Numbered from the stretch's first letter, positions 1-10,284 are shown. The stretch: DNA of 64,000 bases from Streptococcus ovuberis (GCF_012396585.1 NZ_JAAXPR010000005.1:62001-126000); one strand, 5' to 3'. The notes: generated by a model from the letters alone, not told the origin. Numbers and translations are program-made.

Positions 1-1046
<1,046 letters not shown>

Positions 1047-1934
1047 CTATTTTCCAAAATCGTCGATGATAGGGTTGCCGGACTTACGTTTCTTTTCATA
1101 GCCGCGGGAGACTTCCATACGATGGTTATAATGGGTGTCGTACTGGTGGGCAAAGACATTGGCATAGAGCACATCGAGAACAAAGGACAAAGACAGGAGG
1201 GAGGAGAAATTCCCGAGGTTATCGACTAGTTTTTCCCGCGTAGAGAGGTGGAGGGTCAAATCCGCTAACCGAGTCAGCTGATTATCTCCGTAGGACGTCA
1301 AGGCAAAAAATGGCAGGTTTCGCCGCCTAAGGACATCTGCCGTTTTGAGCAGTTGTTCAACCTCTCCAGAGTAGGATAAGAGGATAAAACAAGTGGTTTT
1401 TGGAGCTGTTTTAGCCTGAAAGAAAAAATTATCGCCTCGTCGTTCAACTTGGACTGACTTGCCAATTTTCAACATCCGATTTTTAAACGTTTCTGCCATC
1501 TCAAGTGGATCACCCGCTGCTCCGATAATAATATGTTCTGCCTCCAGTAAGAGACGCGTGGCTTTTTGGAGGCTATCGTGTTCTAATAAGTCTAAACTAT
1601 CTTCTACGGTGTCCTTGTAGAGGGCGGCTAACTTATTGGCTAACGCTTTATTCTTATCCTTGGCTGTGAAAGGACGATTGGGGTTGACCTGTTGAGACGA
1701 GCGTTCTAAATAGTCCAATTCTTTCAGATAGGCTTCCTTAAAAGCATTGAAGCCTGCATAGCCAATCTGTTGGCAAAAGCGGCTAACGGTAGAAGGGGCT
1801 ATGTAAAGTTCATTGGCTATCGCTCGTGAGCTCTTATGCTTTAACTCTCGACCGGCGTTGATGAAATAATCTGCTAGACTGACTTCAGTGGCCGTCATCC
1901 TCTCTTTTTGAGTTAATTTTTCTAAGATTAGCAT
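1047..1934 (-). CDS. MurR/RpiR family transcriptional regulator
   Basis: 295 residues, the normal length of this family. An N-terminal helix-turn-helix (about residues 1-77, with IAPSTVSRFCQQIGYAGF as the recognition region) is followed by a SIS sugar-phosphate-binding domain (about 120-260, IIIGAAGDPLEMA start). The ATG at 1934 has AAAGGAGAAGC upstream, and an extended -10 (TGCTATAAT) lies about 35 bases further up on the minus strand. Family members sense phosphosugars and control adjacent sugar genes, so the PTS permease downstream is the likely target. Confidence 0.88.
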   Translation of the reverse strand: MLILEKLTQKERMTATEVSLADYFINAGRELKHKSSRAIANELYIAPSTVSRFCQQIGYAGFNAFKEAYLKELDYLERSSQQVNPNRPFTAKDKNKALANKLAALYKDTVEDSLDLLEHDSLQKATRLLLEAEHIIIGAAGDPLEMAETFKNRMLKIGKSVQVERRGDNFFFQAKTAPKTTCFILLSYSGEVEQLLKTADVLRRRNLPFFALTSYGDNQLTRLADLTLHLSTREKLVDNLGNFSSLLSLSFVLDVLYANVFAHQYDTHYNHRMEVSRGYEKKRKSGNPIIDDFGK

Positions 1935-2083
1935 AGCTTCTCCTTTGGGTTAAGATCTCGTTTTATTCATTATAGCATTAAGCAGGTAGAAGGGGTAGAG
2001 TTCTGAATCTTTCTTAGTAAAAAGCTGAAATTCCTCTCAAAAAATGATAGAATAGGAAAAAGAAAACTTTGAGGATAGTATCT

Positions 2084-2686
2084 ATGAAATTTTTAGAATT
2101 GAATAAAAAGCGACATGCTTACAAAACATTTAACGACAAGCCTGTCGATCTTAAAGATATTCGAACGGCGATTGAAGTGGCAACTTTGGCCCCTAGTGCT
2201 AATAATATCCAGCCCTGGAAGTTCGTCATTGTCAAAGAACGTAAGGCTCAACTGGCTGAACACATGTTTGGGGCCAATGCCAGTCAGGCTAATAGTGCTC
2301 AATATGTGGTAGCCCTTTTCACAGATACGGACTTGGGCAAGCGCTCACGCAAGATTGCAAGGGTTGGGATCAAGGACTTGCCAGAAGAGTTTTTGGAGCA
2401 TTTTATGCGCACCTTGCCAGCTCGCTTCAGCCAATATGACGAGCAAACCAAGAGTGATTATCTGGCCTTGAATGCAGGGCTTGTGGCCATGAATTTTGTT
2501 TTGGCTTTGACGGATCAGAAAATAGCCAGCAATATTATTCTAGGATTTGATAAGACAAAGGTCAACGAGGTGCTAGATATCGACAGCCGTTTCCGTCCAG
2601 AACTCTTGATCACGGTTGGTTACAGCGACGACAAACCAGAGCCGAGCTACCGCCTGCCTGTTGATGAGGTGATTGAGCACCGTTAA
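2084..2686 (+). CDS. nitroreductase family protein
   Basis: About 200 residues, the usual size for the FMN-dependent nitroreductase family. The N-terminus (LNKKRHAYKTFNDKPV) and PSANNIQPWKFVIV segment are the FMN-binding region; the C-terminus carries the LITVGYSDDKPEP pattern. It likely reduces nitro, quinone or enal compounds with NAD(P)H. An upstream TTG at 2069 is in frame, but the ATG at 2084 has GAGG nine bases ahead and begins where homologues begin. Stands alone; substrate unknown. Confidence 0.85.
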   Translation: MKFLELNKKRHAYKTFNDKPVDLKDIRTAIEVATLAPSANNIQPWKFVIVKERKAQLAEHMFGANASQANSAQYVVALFTDTDLGKRSRKIARVGIKDLPEEFLEHFMRTLPARFSQYDEQTKSDYLALNAGLVAMNFVLALTDQKIASNIILGFDKTKVNEVLDIDSRFRPELLITVGYSDDKPEPSYRLPVDEVIEHR

Positions 2687-2816
2687 GAGGATAGGTGAGG
2701 CGACATCTGTGTCTCTGGGGCACAGCCAGTAAACAGCTCAGCTATTTTCCAAAAACAAGACCAAGCTAGCCCTATTGAGTGGGAAAGAGTATTTGTAAAC
2801 AAGATAAGGAGAAGAC

Positions 2817-4220
2817 ATGACGATTAACTTTCAAGCAGAAGTAGAGAAACGTAAAGACGATCTTTTGGCGGATTTGACCGCTATCCTCAGCATCAAGTCT
2901 GAGCGTGAAGACGACAAAATCTCGCCGGAGCATCCATTTGGACCTGGTCCAGTCCGTGCGCTGGAGCATTTCTTGGCCATGGCGGAGCGTGACGGTTACC
3001 CGACAACCAATGTTGACAACTATGCTGGACACTTTGAGTTCGGCGAGGGGGATGAGGTGCTGGGCATCTTTGGACACTTGGATGTGGTGCCTGCAGGTTC
3101 GGGTTGGGACACTGACCCTTACACGCCAGTGATTAAGGACGGTCGCCTCTACGCCCGTGGCTCGTCTGATGATAAGGGACCAACCATGGCCTGCTACTAC
3201 GGCCTCAAAATCATCAAGGAACTGGGCTTGCCGACTTCTAAAAAAGTCCGCTTTATCGTCGGGACGGATGAAGAGTCTGGCTGGGCGGATATGGATTATT
3301 ATTTCGAGCATGTGGGGCTGCCCCTGCCTGATTTTGGCTTTTCACCTGACGCGGAGTTTCCGATTATCAACGGTGAAAAAGGCAACATCACGGCCTATCT
3401 TCACTATGCTGGGAACAATGGCGGAGCAGTGACCTTGCTCAGTTTCCAAGGCGGTCTTCGGGAGAACATGGTGCCTGAGTCAGCCACCGCAGAGCTGACA
3501 GGTCTTGACTTGGCAAGGGCTCAGGCGGCCCTTGCGGACTTCCTGTCTGCCCACCCAGAGGTTCGTGGTGAGGTTGCAGGTGACGATCGGCTGACCATCA
3601 CCATCCATGGCAAATCAGCCCACGGATCAACCCCAGAAGAGGGTGTTAACGGTGCGACCTATCTGGCTAAATTCCTGACCCAGTTTGACTTGGCAGGTGC
3701 CGCTAAAGACTACATCACTATCATTGCGGATAAACTTCATCAAGATTTCTTGGCGGTCAATTTAGGAGTCGCTCATAGCGATGAGCGCATGGGTGACTTG
3801 AGCATGAACGCTGGTGTCTTTAGCTTTGAAGCTGACCAAGCAGACAACACCATCGCCCTCAACTTCCGCTATCCGAAAGGCACCGATCCAGAAACCATCA
3901 AGGCTCAGCTGGAACAGCTGGCAGCTGTTGAGAAAGTAACCCTGTCAGACCACGGTCACGTGCCACACTACACCCCGCTGGAAGACCCACTGGTGCAGAC
4001 GCTGCTGTCTGTTTACGAGAAGCAAACCGGTCTCAAGGGGCATGAAATGGTTATCGGTGGTGGCACCTTTGGCCGTCTGCTCAAACGTGGGGTCGCTTAT
4101 GGCGCCATGTTCCCAGATTCCATCAACACCATGCACCAAGCGAACGAGTTTATGGCGCTGGATGATATTTTCCGCTCAGCAGCCATCTACGCAGAAGCTA
4201 TTTATGAGTTGATTAAATAG
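2817..4220 (+). CDS. pepV: dipeptidase PepV
   Basis: 467 residues, matching PepV (M20 zinc metallopeptidase that releases N-terminal residues from dipeptides in the cytoplasm). Visible zinc and catalytic residues: GHLDVVPAG (His87, Asp89), GSSDDKGP (Asp119) and GTDEESG (Glu153). The C-terminal GGGTFGRLLKRGVAYG and MHQANEF motifs are typical of PepV. ATG preceded by AAGGAGAAGAC. G+C is higher here than in the flanking genes. Monocistronic by appearance. Confidence 0.93.
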   Translation: MTINFQAEVEKRKDDLLADLTAILSIKSEREDDKISPEHPFGPGPVRALEHFLAMAERDGYPTTNVDNYAGHFEFGEGDEVLGIFGHLDVVPAGSGWDTDPYTPVIKDGRLYARGSSDDKGPTMACYYGLKIIKELGLPTSKKVRFIVGTDEESGWADMDYYFEHVGLPLPDFGFSPDAEFPIINGEKGNITAYLHYAGNNGGAVTLLSFQGGLRENMVPESATAELTGLDLARAQAALADFLSAHPEVRGEVAGDDRLTITIHGKSAHGSTPEEGVNGATYLAKFLTQFDLAGAAKDYITIIADKLHQDFLAVNLGVAHSDERMGDLSMNAGVFSFEADQADNTIALNFRYPKGTDPETIKAQLEQLAAVEKVTLSDHGHVPHYTPLEDPLVQTLLSVYEKQTGLKGHEMVIGGGTFGRLLKRGVAYGAMFPDSINTMHQANEFMALDDIFRSAAIYAEAIYELIK

Positions 4221-4453
4221 ACCTGTGCTTTAAAAAGTGGCTCATCTTGCCCCGAATGTGGAAAATTGTGCTAAAACGGTGAGTCATCAAAATCATTGCG
4301 TAAAGCACTTTTATATCAGTATTTAGAAGATAGTTGTTAGGTTGGCGCAAACAGGTCGTCGAAACCTCAGTGAACTACTATTAAGCAGACGAAATGAATA
4401 TATCCTGAGGTTGAGAGTGTTTCTCAACCTCTTTAACTAAAGAGGTGGGTGCT

Positions 4454-5050
4454 TTGATTAACCAAGACATGTTAACAAAAGAGATTATGGCTGATCCTGC
4501 AAACAAGTCTTATACAGACCTTGGGATTACTCCCTTGTTTGAGGCACCAGAAACAGCTAAAATTTTAATCATTGGACAAGCGCCAGGGCAAAAGACTCAA
4601 GAAGCAGGTGTCTGTTTCAAGGATCGTTCAGGAGACCGCTTGAGAAACTGGCTGGGTGTCGATGAAGAGACTTTTTATCAGTCGGGATATTTTGGGATCT
4701 TACCCATGGATTTTTATTTTCCAGGTAAGGGAACGTCTGGAGATTTACCACCTAGGCCTGATTTTGCGGCCAAATGGCATCCTAAACTACTAGCTCTCAT
4801 GCCCCAGGTAGAACTCATTTGCCTAGTGGGAATCTATGCTCAAAAAGCCTACCTGGACTTGCCACTGAAAGCCAGTCTGACCCAGACCGTTCAAGCCTAC
4901 CAAGCATTTGGACCACTTTATTTTCCCTTGGTGCATCCATCTCCGCGTAATCAGATTTGGATGGCCAAAAATCCCTGGTTTGAAACAGATGTTTTGCCAG
5001 CTCTAAAAGAGCGGGTTAAGAAGGTATTAAGCACGTGTCCTAGCCTTTAA
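4454..5050 (+). CDS. uracil-DNA glycosylase family protein
   Basis: About 198 residues with the fold signature of the uracil-DNA glycosylase superfamily: ILIIGQAPGQKTQEAG near residue 37 (motif 1) and VHPSPRNQIW near residue 160 (motif 2). Family members excise uracil or related lesions, but this branch is poorly characterised and has no visible Fe-S cysteines. Start is ambiguous: GTG at 4445 lies inside the AGAGGTGG Shine-Dalgarno, so TTG at 4454 (8 bases after AGAGG) is preferred; ATG at 4469 is another option. Confidence 0.78.
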   Translation: MINQDMLTKEIMADPANKSYTDLGITPLFEAPETAKILIIGQAPGQKTQEAGVCFKDRSGDRLRNWLGVDEETFYQSGYFGILPMDFYFPGKGTSGDLPPRPDFAAKWHPKLLALMPQVELICLVGIYAQKAYLDLPLKASLTQTVQAYQAFGPLYFPLVHPSPRNQIWMAKNPWFETDVLPALKERVKKVLSTCPSL

Positions 5051-5141
5051 GAATTTTAAAGGCCACCATAAAAAATCTCTATTGGACGCTTCTTTTTCTC
5101 TATGATAAGATAGGACTATCATGAAAGAGGAGGAGACAGCC

Positions 5142-5828
5142 ATGAAGCCCGTTATTGTTGGAATCACAGGAAATGAAAAGGAAATCCCAGCTATGTCAGG
5201 AATCACTTATGATGCTGTTCCGCGCTCTTTATCAGAAGCAGTGAAGACAGCCGGAGGAGTTCCAATCATTCTTCCCTTGGGAACACCTGATTTAGCACCT
5301 GCCTACATTGCAATGATTGACAAATTGGTCCTGTCAGGTGGCCAGCATGTCGATCCGCACTATTATGGGGAAGAAAAATTAGTGGATAGTGAAGATTATT
5401 CCCCAGAGCGAGATGAATTTGAGTTGGCCTTGATCAGGGAAGCGCTTAAGCAGAAAAAACCGATTTTTGCGGTTTGCCGAGGCATGCAACTCCTAAATGT
5501 TGCCCTTGGCGGTAGCCTGCATCAAGAAACGAAGGGACATTTACAGGACAAGTTACTTGGTACCCACCATCAGATTGATGTGGTGCCTAATACGAAGTTT
5601 TCGTCACTCTTGCAGTCGGGACTTAAGATCAATTCGATCCATAGTCAGAGCATTAAAGAATTGGCACCAGGTTTGACATTAACTGCTAGAGATCCAAGAG
5701 ACGGGACCATTGAGGCTTACGAAGGTATTATCGGCTCTCCTGTAATCGGTTTGCAGTGGCATCCAGAATTTTTACTGGAAGATGGCCATCACAGTCGCCT
5801 TTTCCAATATCTGGTCCACAGCATGTAA
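5142..5828 (+). CDS. gamma-glutamyl-gamma-aminobutyrate hydrolase-like class I glutamine amidotransferase (peptidase C26)
   Basis: 228 residues. Nucleophile elbow FAVCRGMQLLNVALGG supplies the catalytic Cys and GLQWHPEFL supplies His and Glu of the class I amidotransferase triad, as in PuuD-like hydrolases. It probably cleaves a gamma-glutamyl amide. An in-frame ATG lies at 5121, but the ATG at 5142 has AGGAGGAGA ahead of it and begins the conserved MKPVIVGITGNE. A likely promoter (TTGGAC, 18 bases, TAAGAT) lies 30-60 bases upstream. Substrate not inferable from neighbours. Confidence 0.85.
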   Translation: MKPVIVGITGNEKEIPAMSGITYDAVPRSLSEAVKTAGGVPIILPLGTPDLAPAYIAMIDKLVLSGGQHVDPHYYGEEKLVDSEDYSPERDEFELALIREALKQKKPIFAVCRGMQLLNVALGGSLHQETKGHLQDKLLGTHHQIDVVPNTKFSSLLQSGLKINSIHSQSIKELAPGLTLTARDPRDGTIEAYEGIIGSPVIGLQWHPEFLLEDGHHSRLFQYLVHSM

Positions 5829-5841
5829 TTAATAGAATGTT

Positions 5842-5870
5842 AGGCTTGGCTTTATGGTCAGGTCTTTTTT
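5842..5870 (+). terminator. probable terminator after the amidotransferase gene
   Basis: AGGCTTG/CAGGTCT stem (two G-U pairs) followed by a run of six T beginning at 5865. Confidence 0.6.
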
Positions 5871-5918
5871 CATGGTAATCGAACTCTCCGGTGTCGTGAA
5901 GTGGATTTTTAGGGCTAA

Positions 5919-6020
5919 TACTCTTTGAAAATCACAGATAGCCGTTGTCAACTCGCTTCGATGAACCCCGGTGGCTATCATCAGCTTCCTTTTCTAGGCT
6001 AGATTGATTTTCTTTGAATA
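5919..6020. repeat. short dispersed repeat, copy A (MITE-like)
   Basis: About 100 bases closely resembling a second copy at 10285-10380. Shared blocks include CTTTGAAAATCA at the left end, TCAACTCGCT in the middle, CTATCATCAG and CTAGGCTA further right. The left end and the TGATTTTCTTTG right end are imperfect inverted copies, as in small non-autonomous elements of streptococcal intergenic regions. Confidence 0.7.
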
Positions 6021-6060
6021 GAAGTAAATAGATAATAGACCCTTCTTTTTTTGAAAAAAG

Positions 6061-6089
6061 TTGTCACTATTGTTGGTTTGTGCTATAAT
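6061..6089 (+). promoter_or_regulatory. promoter of the secreted-protein gene
   Basis: TTGTCA, 17-base spacer, TATAAT preceded by TG (extended -10). Confidence 0.75.
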
Positions 6090-6190
6090 GGGTTTAAAGA
6101 GATCAAACATATTTGACATAAGGAATGGAGATTTAAGAAGAAGGTAGCTTTTCTTGTTTTCAATGGTGGTGAACTAAGGAGGTGATACCT

Positions 6191-6763
6191 ATGAAAACAA
6201 TTCTAAAAAGGATACTGGTACTTAGCCTGACAGCAGGTATCTTGATCTTGGTTACTTATCAACAGCCAGAGGGAGTTAAGGCAGAGTCCTCAACCGTCAA
6301 TTTAGTAACGACAGTATCTGGGACAACTTCGGACTATAGCGGAGCGGTCGATATGGCCATGCTGGATCAAAGTATTTCCAAACAGGTTAGCTTGCACACC
6401 TTGCGGCAGAAGATGACCCTTGGTGATGTCGACTTACAGCTGGCTATTCCTGTTCAACTCTATCAAGATGGTTCATTTAGGCAAATTAACACCATCCAAT
6501 CCTGGCACTTGGTGGTAAAAGAAGCTCCTAGTGAGGCCTGGTTTGAAAGTCAGACGGTTAGTGTCTGGCCAGTAGGGGACCAATTGCCGACCACACGAAT
6601 CCTTTATGCTGTCAATGGGACCTTAATGACCAAGGTCGCCCAGAGCGATGCAGGGCTCATGACCCAAGTCCTAGAGGCTGGTTTTAAATTTAGTCACGAG
6701 TCAGAAGGGTATGCCTATTACCGAATCCCTGTCAGTCAAAACGGTTCTATCCATTTGTACTAA
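6191..6763 (+). CDS. secreted protein of unknown function
   Basis: 190 residues. Residues 1-30 form a signal peptide (MKTILKRILVLSLTAGIL then a hydrophobic core and a VKA-type cleavage site), with no lipobox cysteine and no LPXTG. The mature part is mixed alpha/beta with no motif I recognise. A perfect AAGGAGGTGAT sits 5-6 bases before the ATG at 6191, which is preferred over the GTG at 6182. It has its own promoter and terminator. Codon use looks native. No function is proposed. Confidence 0.75.
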   Translation: MKTILKRILVLSLTAGILILVTYQQPEGVKAESSTVNLVTTVSGTTSDYSGAVDMAMLDQSISKQVSLHTLRQKMTLGDVDLQLAIPVQLYQDGSFRQINTIQSWHLVVKEAPSEAWFESQTVSVWPVGDQLPTTRILYAVNGTLMTKVAQSDAGLMTQVLEAGFKFSHESEGYAYYRIPVSQNGSIHLY

Positions 6764-6776
6764 AAAATTGTCCAAC

Positions 6777-6803
6777 AAGGTCTCAGCTTCGGCTGGCCTT
6801 TTT
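6777..6803 (+). terminator. Rho-independent terminator
   Basis: AAGG...CAGC TTCG GCTG...CCTT stem with a stable TTCG tetraloop and T tail, just after the secreted-protein gene. Confidence 0.75.
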
Positions 6804-6848
6804 AATTTTGAGACTAATCCCCCCTGGAAAAATTCGAAACTAGATTTC

Positions 6849-6877
6849 TTGCTTATCAGATATGATTAGGATATAAT
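6849..6877 (+). promoter_or_regulatory. promoter of brnQ with a long leader
   Basis: TTGCTT, 17 bases, TATAAT. Transcription would start near 6884, leaving a leader of about 240 bases that includes a GATCTG/CAGATC hairpin (6909-6934) and a short reading frame at 7062. Confidence 0.7.
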
Positions 6878-7061
6878 AGAGTCTATTCGTGTTCAGCTTT
6901 GGGCTTTCGATCTGGTCTATAAGACAGATCGGCTAGCCTAGTGTTTAAAGGTATCGGATGTTTTTGCTTAATGGAGAACGGGTTGGGCAAAATAAAGATC
7001 ATTTGTTCTAAAAGCTATGATTAAGCAAGAAGCCAGTTAATTAGTTGCTTAGGGGGTGACT

Positions 7062-7103
7062 ATGGCTTTCCTGTTTGAGTTTATGACTCATTTACACTAT
7101 TAA
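7062..7103 (+). CDS. possible 13-residue leader peptide upstream of brnQ
   Basis: ATG preceded by AGGGGGTGAC encodes MAFLFEFMTHLHY and stops 18 bases before the brnQ ATG. Three Phe and two Leu in 13 codons is suggestive of a leader peptide that links translation to brnQ expression, but it is not rich in Ile or Val. No clear terminator/antiterminator pair is seen between it and brnQ, so coupling rather than attenuation is the more likely role if it is real. Confidence 0.35.
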   Translation: MAFLFEFMTHLHY

Positions 7104-7121
7104 CTAGAGGAGGCAGTCAGT

Positions 7122-8468
7122 ATGACGGCAAAATTAACAAAAAAAGATTACCTATTTATAGGTTCTATGCTATTTGGGATTATGTTTGGGGCGGGGAATT
7201 TGATTTTTCCGGTCTTTATGGGACAGGAAGCGGGGGCAGCGGTTTGGCCTGCTGTGATCGGCTTTCTTCTCTCTGCTATTGGGTTTCCGTTTTTAGCTAT
7301 TGTCGGCATGGCTTTGACCAGGAGCAACAGTGTTTACGAGCTTGCTTCGAGGGTTAGTAAGGGATATGGCCGTTTCTTTACCATTTTGCTTTACCTTGTG
7401 ATTGGGCCCTTTTTTGCCATTCCACGCTTAGCGAGCACTTCTTTTCAGATTGGTCTGGTTCCTTTTGTTAGTCAAGAGCATCATCAGCTAGCCTTAGCAA
7501 TCTACTCGATCTTTTTCTTTGGTCTGGCCTTCTTGCTCTCTAGGCAATCTGGTCAGTTGCTGGCCTATGTCGGTAAATGGCTCAATCCTATTTTCCTAAT
7601 CGTTCTGGGAGTCCTGTTGACGATGGTAGTTCTTTCACCTATGGGGAGCAGTAGTCAGATGGCCGTTCAAGAAGCTTATAGGATCAGCCCCTTGGCCAAA
7701 GGATTTTTGGATGGGTACAATACTCTCGATGTTTTAGCAGCTTTGGCCTTTGCGATTGTGGTTATTTCAGCACTTAAGCGTTTGGGAGTCACAGAACCTA
7801 AACAACTAGCTTCTGATATGGTTAAATCTGGGTCAATTAGCATGGTGTTGATGGCTGTCATCTATGCCCTTTTAGCCTATGCAGGGGCCACCAGTTTGGG
7901 ACAATTTTCACTGGCTGCTAATGGCGGTGATGCTTTGGCACAGATTGCAGCCCATTATCTAGGAACTGTTGGCAATGGTTTACTGGCCTTGATTGTCTTC
8001 TTTGGATGTTTAAAAACAGCAGTTGGCCTATTGACGGCCTTCTCAGAGACCTTTGCTGAGATGTTTCCCTCCATCTCCTACCAGAGTTTTCTCATTGTGA
8101 CGACCATTTTCCCTGCGATTTTTGCTAATGTTGGCCTGACTAATATCATTGCCTATTCAATTCCAGTTCTAATGTTTCTCTACCCCTTAGCTATTGTCTT
8201 GGTGATGTTAGCGCTGCTGGAAAAATGGCTCAAAGGAAACTCGGGTGTTTACCGTTGGACCATTGGTTTTACGCTTTTGCCAGCTATTCTAGATGGCTTA
8301 GTAGCTTCGCCTTGGAATTCAGCCAGTTGGATCGAGCAACTCTCAAGTCTAGCAGCAGCTAAACTACCGTTTTATACGATTGGAATGGGTTGGGTTCTTC
8401 CTGCCTTGTTGGGGTTGGCTCTGGGCGTTTTGTTCCACCATCAACAAATTAAAAAGGCCAGTGTGTAG
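7122..8468 (+). CDS. brnQ: branched-chain amino acid carrier (LIVCS family)
   Basis: 448 residues and about 12 membrane segments. The N-terminal KKDYLFIGSMLFGIMFGAGN followed by LIFPVFMGQEAG is the BrnQ signature. Sodium-coupled uptake of Leu, Ile and Val across the cytoplasmic membrane is the family function. AGAGGAGG lies 10 bases before the ATG. The gene stands alone, with its own promoter and a long leader; there is no T-box motif in that leader. Full length, no anomalies. Confidence 0.92.
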   Translation: MTAKLTKKDYLFIGSMLFGIMFGAGNLIFPVFMGQEAGAAVWPAVIGFLLSAIGFPFLAIVGMALTRSNSVYELASRVSKGYGRFFTILLYLVIGPFFAIPRLASTSFQIGLVPFVSQEHHQLALAIYSIFFFGLAFLLSRQSGQLLAYVGKWLNPIFLIVLGVLLTMVVLSPMGSSSQMAVQEAYRISPLAKGFLDGYNTLDVLAALAFAIVVISALKRLGVTEPKQLASDMVKSGSISMVLMAVIYALLAYAGATSLGQFSLAANGGDALAQIAAHYLGTVGNGLLALIVFFGCLKTAVGLLTAFSETFAEMFPSISYQSFLIVTTIFPAIFANVGLTNIIAYSIPVLMFLYPLAIVLVMLALLEKWLKGNSGVYRWTIGFTLLPAILDGLVASPWNSASWIEQLSSLAAAKLPFYTIGMGWVLPALLGLALGVLFHHQQIKKASV

Positions 8469-9218
8469 CTTAATTTTTGAAAAAGACGTTAAAAGAGGAT
8501 GGTAACTTAGGTTCCGTCCTTTTAGTAAGCTTCCTGGAAAGGTTTGTGGTATTGGAATTGCCATTTTTTCTTCAATAGCACTTAGGGAGATAGCTTTTTA
8601 TAATCGTTCATATCCATAAGTGAAGCACGTATGGACTGGGATCAAACGCCTTAAGTACTATGCAAATTTCAAGGGTTTGCCATAAGGTCAATCTCTTGCG
8701 GCTATTTCAGAACATTTACAATGACTCAGGGGGAGTGTTAGACAGTTTGGATTTAGGCTGTCGAAGCTGATTTCCTAGAAATGAAGCGTAAACACTGCGG
8801 AGTGTATCGGTTTTGCCGTCTCTGTGAACCATTGCTTAGCTTCTCTACTGGCAATCCATCACCTGAATGTTATCTTTGTTCTCTTTTGAATCCAAAAATA
8901 GCTTAAGAAGTGCGATAAAAGTCACTTTTTAACTATGCAAAGTCACGTAGTCGTGAGGCGGACTATTTGAAGTTGCTGATAACGCTGACGTGGTTGTATC
9001 AAAAAAGTTACGGTTATTGTTGCAGTTGAGCGACATCAACGGCAACTCGTTTGTAAATTAACGTTTCAGATGAACCTTGAGACAGGAGGATTGCTAGAAG
9101 GTTTTTTCATGATTTAGAGCTCTTTCCATGTTTTTTAGAAATGAAAGTTGTCATAGAGCATTGCTAAAAAAAGAACTTTCTGCTATACTAATCAGGTTAA
9201 TGAAAAGGAGTGAAACTG
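8469..9218. other. 750-base intergenic stretch, probably decayed
   Basis: No long reading frame, tRNA or clear promoter until a weak TATACT at about 9183 ahead of the PhnA gene. It holds only the 41-codon frame at 8781 listed separately. The length is unusual for this gene-dense chromosome and suggests a degraded gene or element. Confidence 0.5.
8781..8906 (+). CDS. 41-residue frame with two CxxC knuckles (doubtful small gene or remnant)
   Basis: ATG to TAA with cysteines arranged HC-x6-CRLC and later ECYLC, i.e. two zinc-knuckle-like CxxC pairs 17 residues apart. No convincing Shine-Dalgarno precedes the ATG. It could be a zinc-ribbon fragment of a decayed gene or a chance frame. Confidence 0.2.
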   Translation: MKRKHCGVYRFCRLCEPLLSFSTGNPSPECYLCSLLNPKIA

Positions 9219-9554
9219 ATGGAAACTTTACCAAATTGTCCGCAATGCCAATCGCCCTATACCTACGAAGACGGTGCTTTGTTGGTCTGTCCAGAATGTG
9301 CCTACGAGTGGGATCCTCAGGAAGTGACTGAAGAAGCAGGCTTGATAGTCAAAGATAGTAATGGCACGCTTTTGCAAGATGGCGATACGGTCACTGTGAT
9401 CAAGGATTTAAAAGTTAAGGGGATGCCCAAAGATATCAAGCAGGGAACTCGTGTTAAGAACATTCGCTTAGTCGCAGGCGACCATAATATTGACTGTAAG
9501 ATTGATGGTTTTGGTGCCATGAAGCTCAAATCGGAATTTGTGAAAAAAATCTAG
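9219..9554 (+). CDS. phnA: PhnA/YjdM family zinc-ribbon protein
   Basis: 111 residues, typical for the family. The N-terminal zinc ribbon CPQC...CPEC (residues 7-27, then AYEWDP) is followed by the conserved [20 protein letters not shown] and a C-terminal [15 protein letters not shown]. Despite the name the family is not established as a phosphonate enzyme in Gram-positives; its biochemical role is unknown. A GTG at 9210 is in frame, but the ATG at 9219 has AAGGAG 8 bases upstream. Ends 2 bases before the next gene, so probably cotranscribed. Confidence 0.9.
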   Translation: METLPNCPQCQSPYTYEDGALLVCPECAYEWDPQEVTEEAGLIVKDSNGTLLQDGDTVTVIKDLKVKGMPKDIKQGTRVKNIRLVAGDHNIDCKIDGFGAMKLKSEFVKKI

Positions 9555-9556
9555 CT

Positions 9557-10174
9557 ATGAAAAAAGGACTACTTTTTTATCGTATTTTGCTCATCATGTT
9601 AGCTTTTTTAGGGGTTTACCTAGAGGTTGCTAAGTATGGTGGTCATATGTTTATGTATTATACAGTGCTTTCAAATGCTTTGGTTCTGGGGTTTATGCTT
9701 TACCTGGTCTATTTGATGCTAACACAGTCAGAGTCAGTCTGGGCTTCGAATAAGGTTTTGCGCTTGAAGGCTGGAGTGACCATGGCCATCATGATTACTC
9801 TGGTGATTTACCATATTTTATTGGCGCCGATTGCTGATAACTTTTGGCGGTTGGAGAATATTCTCTGCCATTATCTGGTGCCTGCGCTCATGTTTTTAGA
9901 CACTTTGGTGGTTGATCGGCAAAGGCAGTATAGAGCTTACGACCCGATTCTTTGGGCCGTGACACCCTTGGTTTACTGTATTTTTGCCTTATTTAATGGG
10001 CTTGTCACCAAGATTCCTATCCCAGATGCCAAGGATAGTCCCTTTCCTTACTTTTTTGTGAATGTTACCAAGTATGGCTGGCCTTATGTTGGCCGCATGA
10101 TTGCAATCATTTGCCTAGCCTATATTCTTGCTGGTTACTTGCTTTACGGTATCAAGCAAATCAAACGGAAATAA
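9557..10174 (+). CDS. Pr6Pr family integral membrane protein
   Basis: 205 residues with six predicted membrane segments. The YYTVLSNALVLGF, HYLVPALMFLD and FPYFFVNVTKYGW patterns match the Pr6Pr (FAR-17a/AIG1-like) membrane family. No function is established in bacteria. It starts 2 bases after phnA and is followed by a terminator, forming a two-gene unit. No odd composition. Confidence 0.8.
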   Translation: MKKGLLFYRILLIMLAFLGVYLEVAKYGGHMFMYYTVLSNALVLGFMLYLVYLMLTQSESVWASNKVLRLKAGVTMAIMITLVIYHILLAPIADNFWRLENILCHYLVPALMFLDTLVVDRQRQYRAYDPILWAVTPLVYCIFALFNGLVTKIPIPDAKDSPFPYFFVNVTKYGWPYVGRMIAIICLAYILAGYLLYGIKQIKRK

Positions 10175-10180
10175 TACAGC

Positions 10181-10213
10181 AACCTTGCTAGAAATTTATC
10201 TGGCAAGGTTTTT
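10181..10213 (+). terminator. terminator after the phnA-Pr6Pr unit
   Basis: Perfect AACCTTGC/GCAAGGTT stem with a 14-base loop and T tail. Confidence 0.85.
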
Positions 10214-10284
10214 AAGTCGGTAGAACTTACGAAGAACAGAATGGTGTTTTAGAACTTAACAGAAGTATTGCCATCCCAAGGTCA

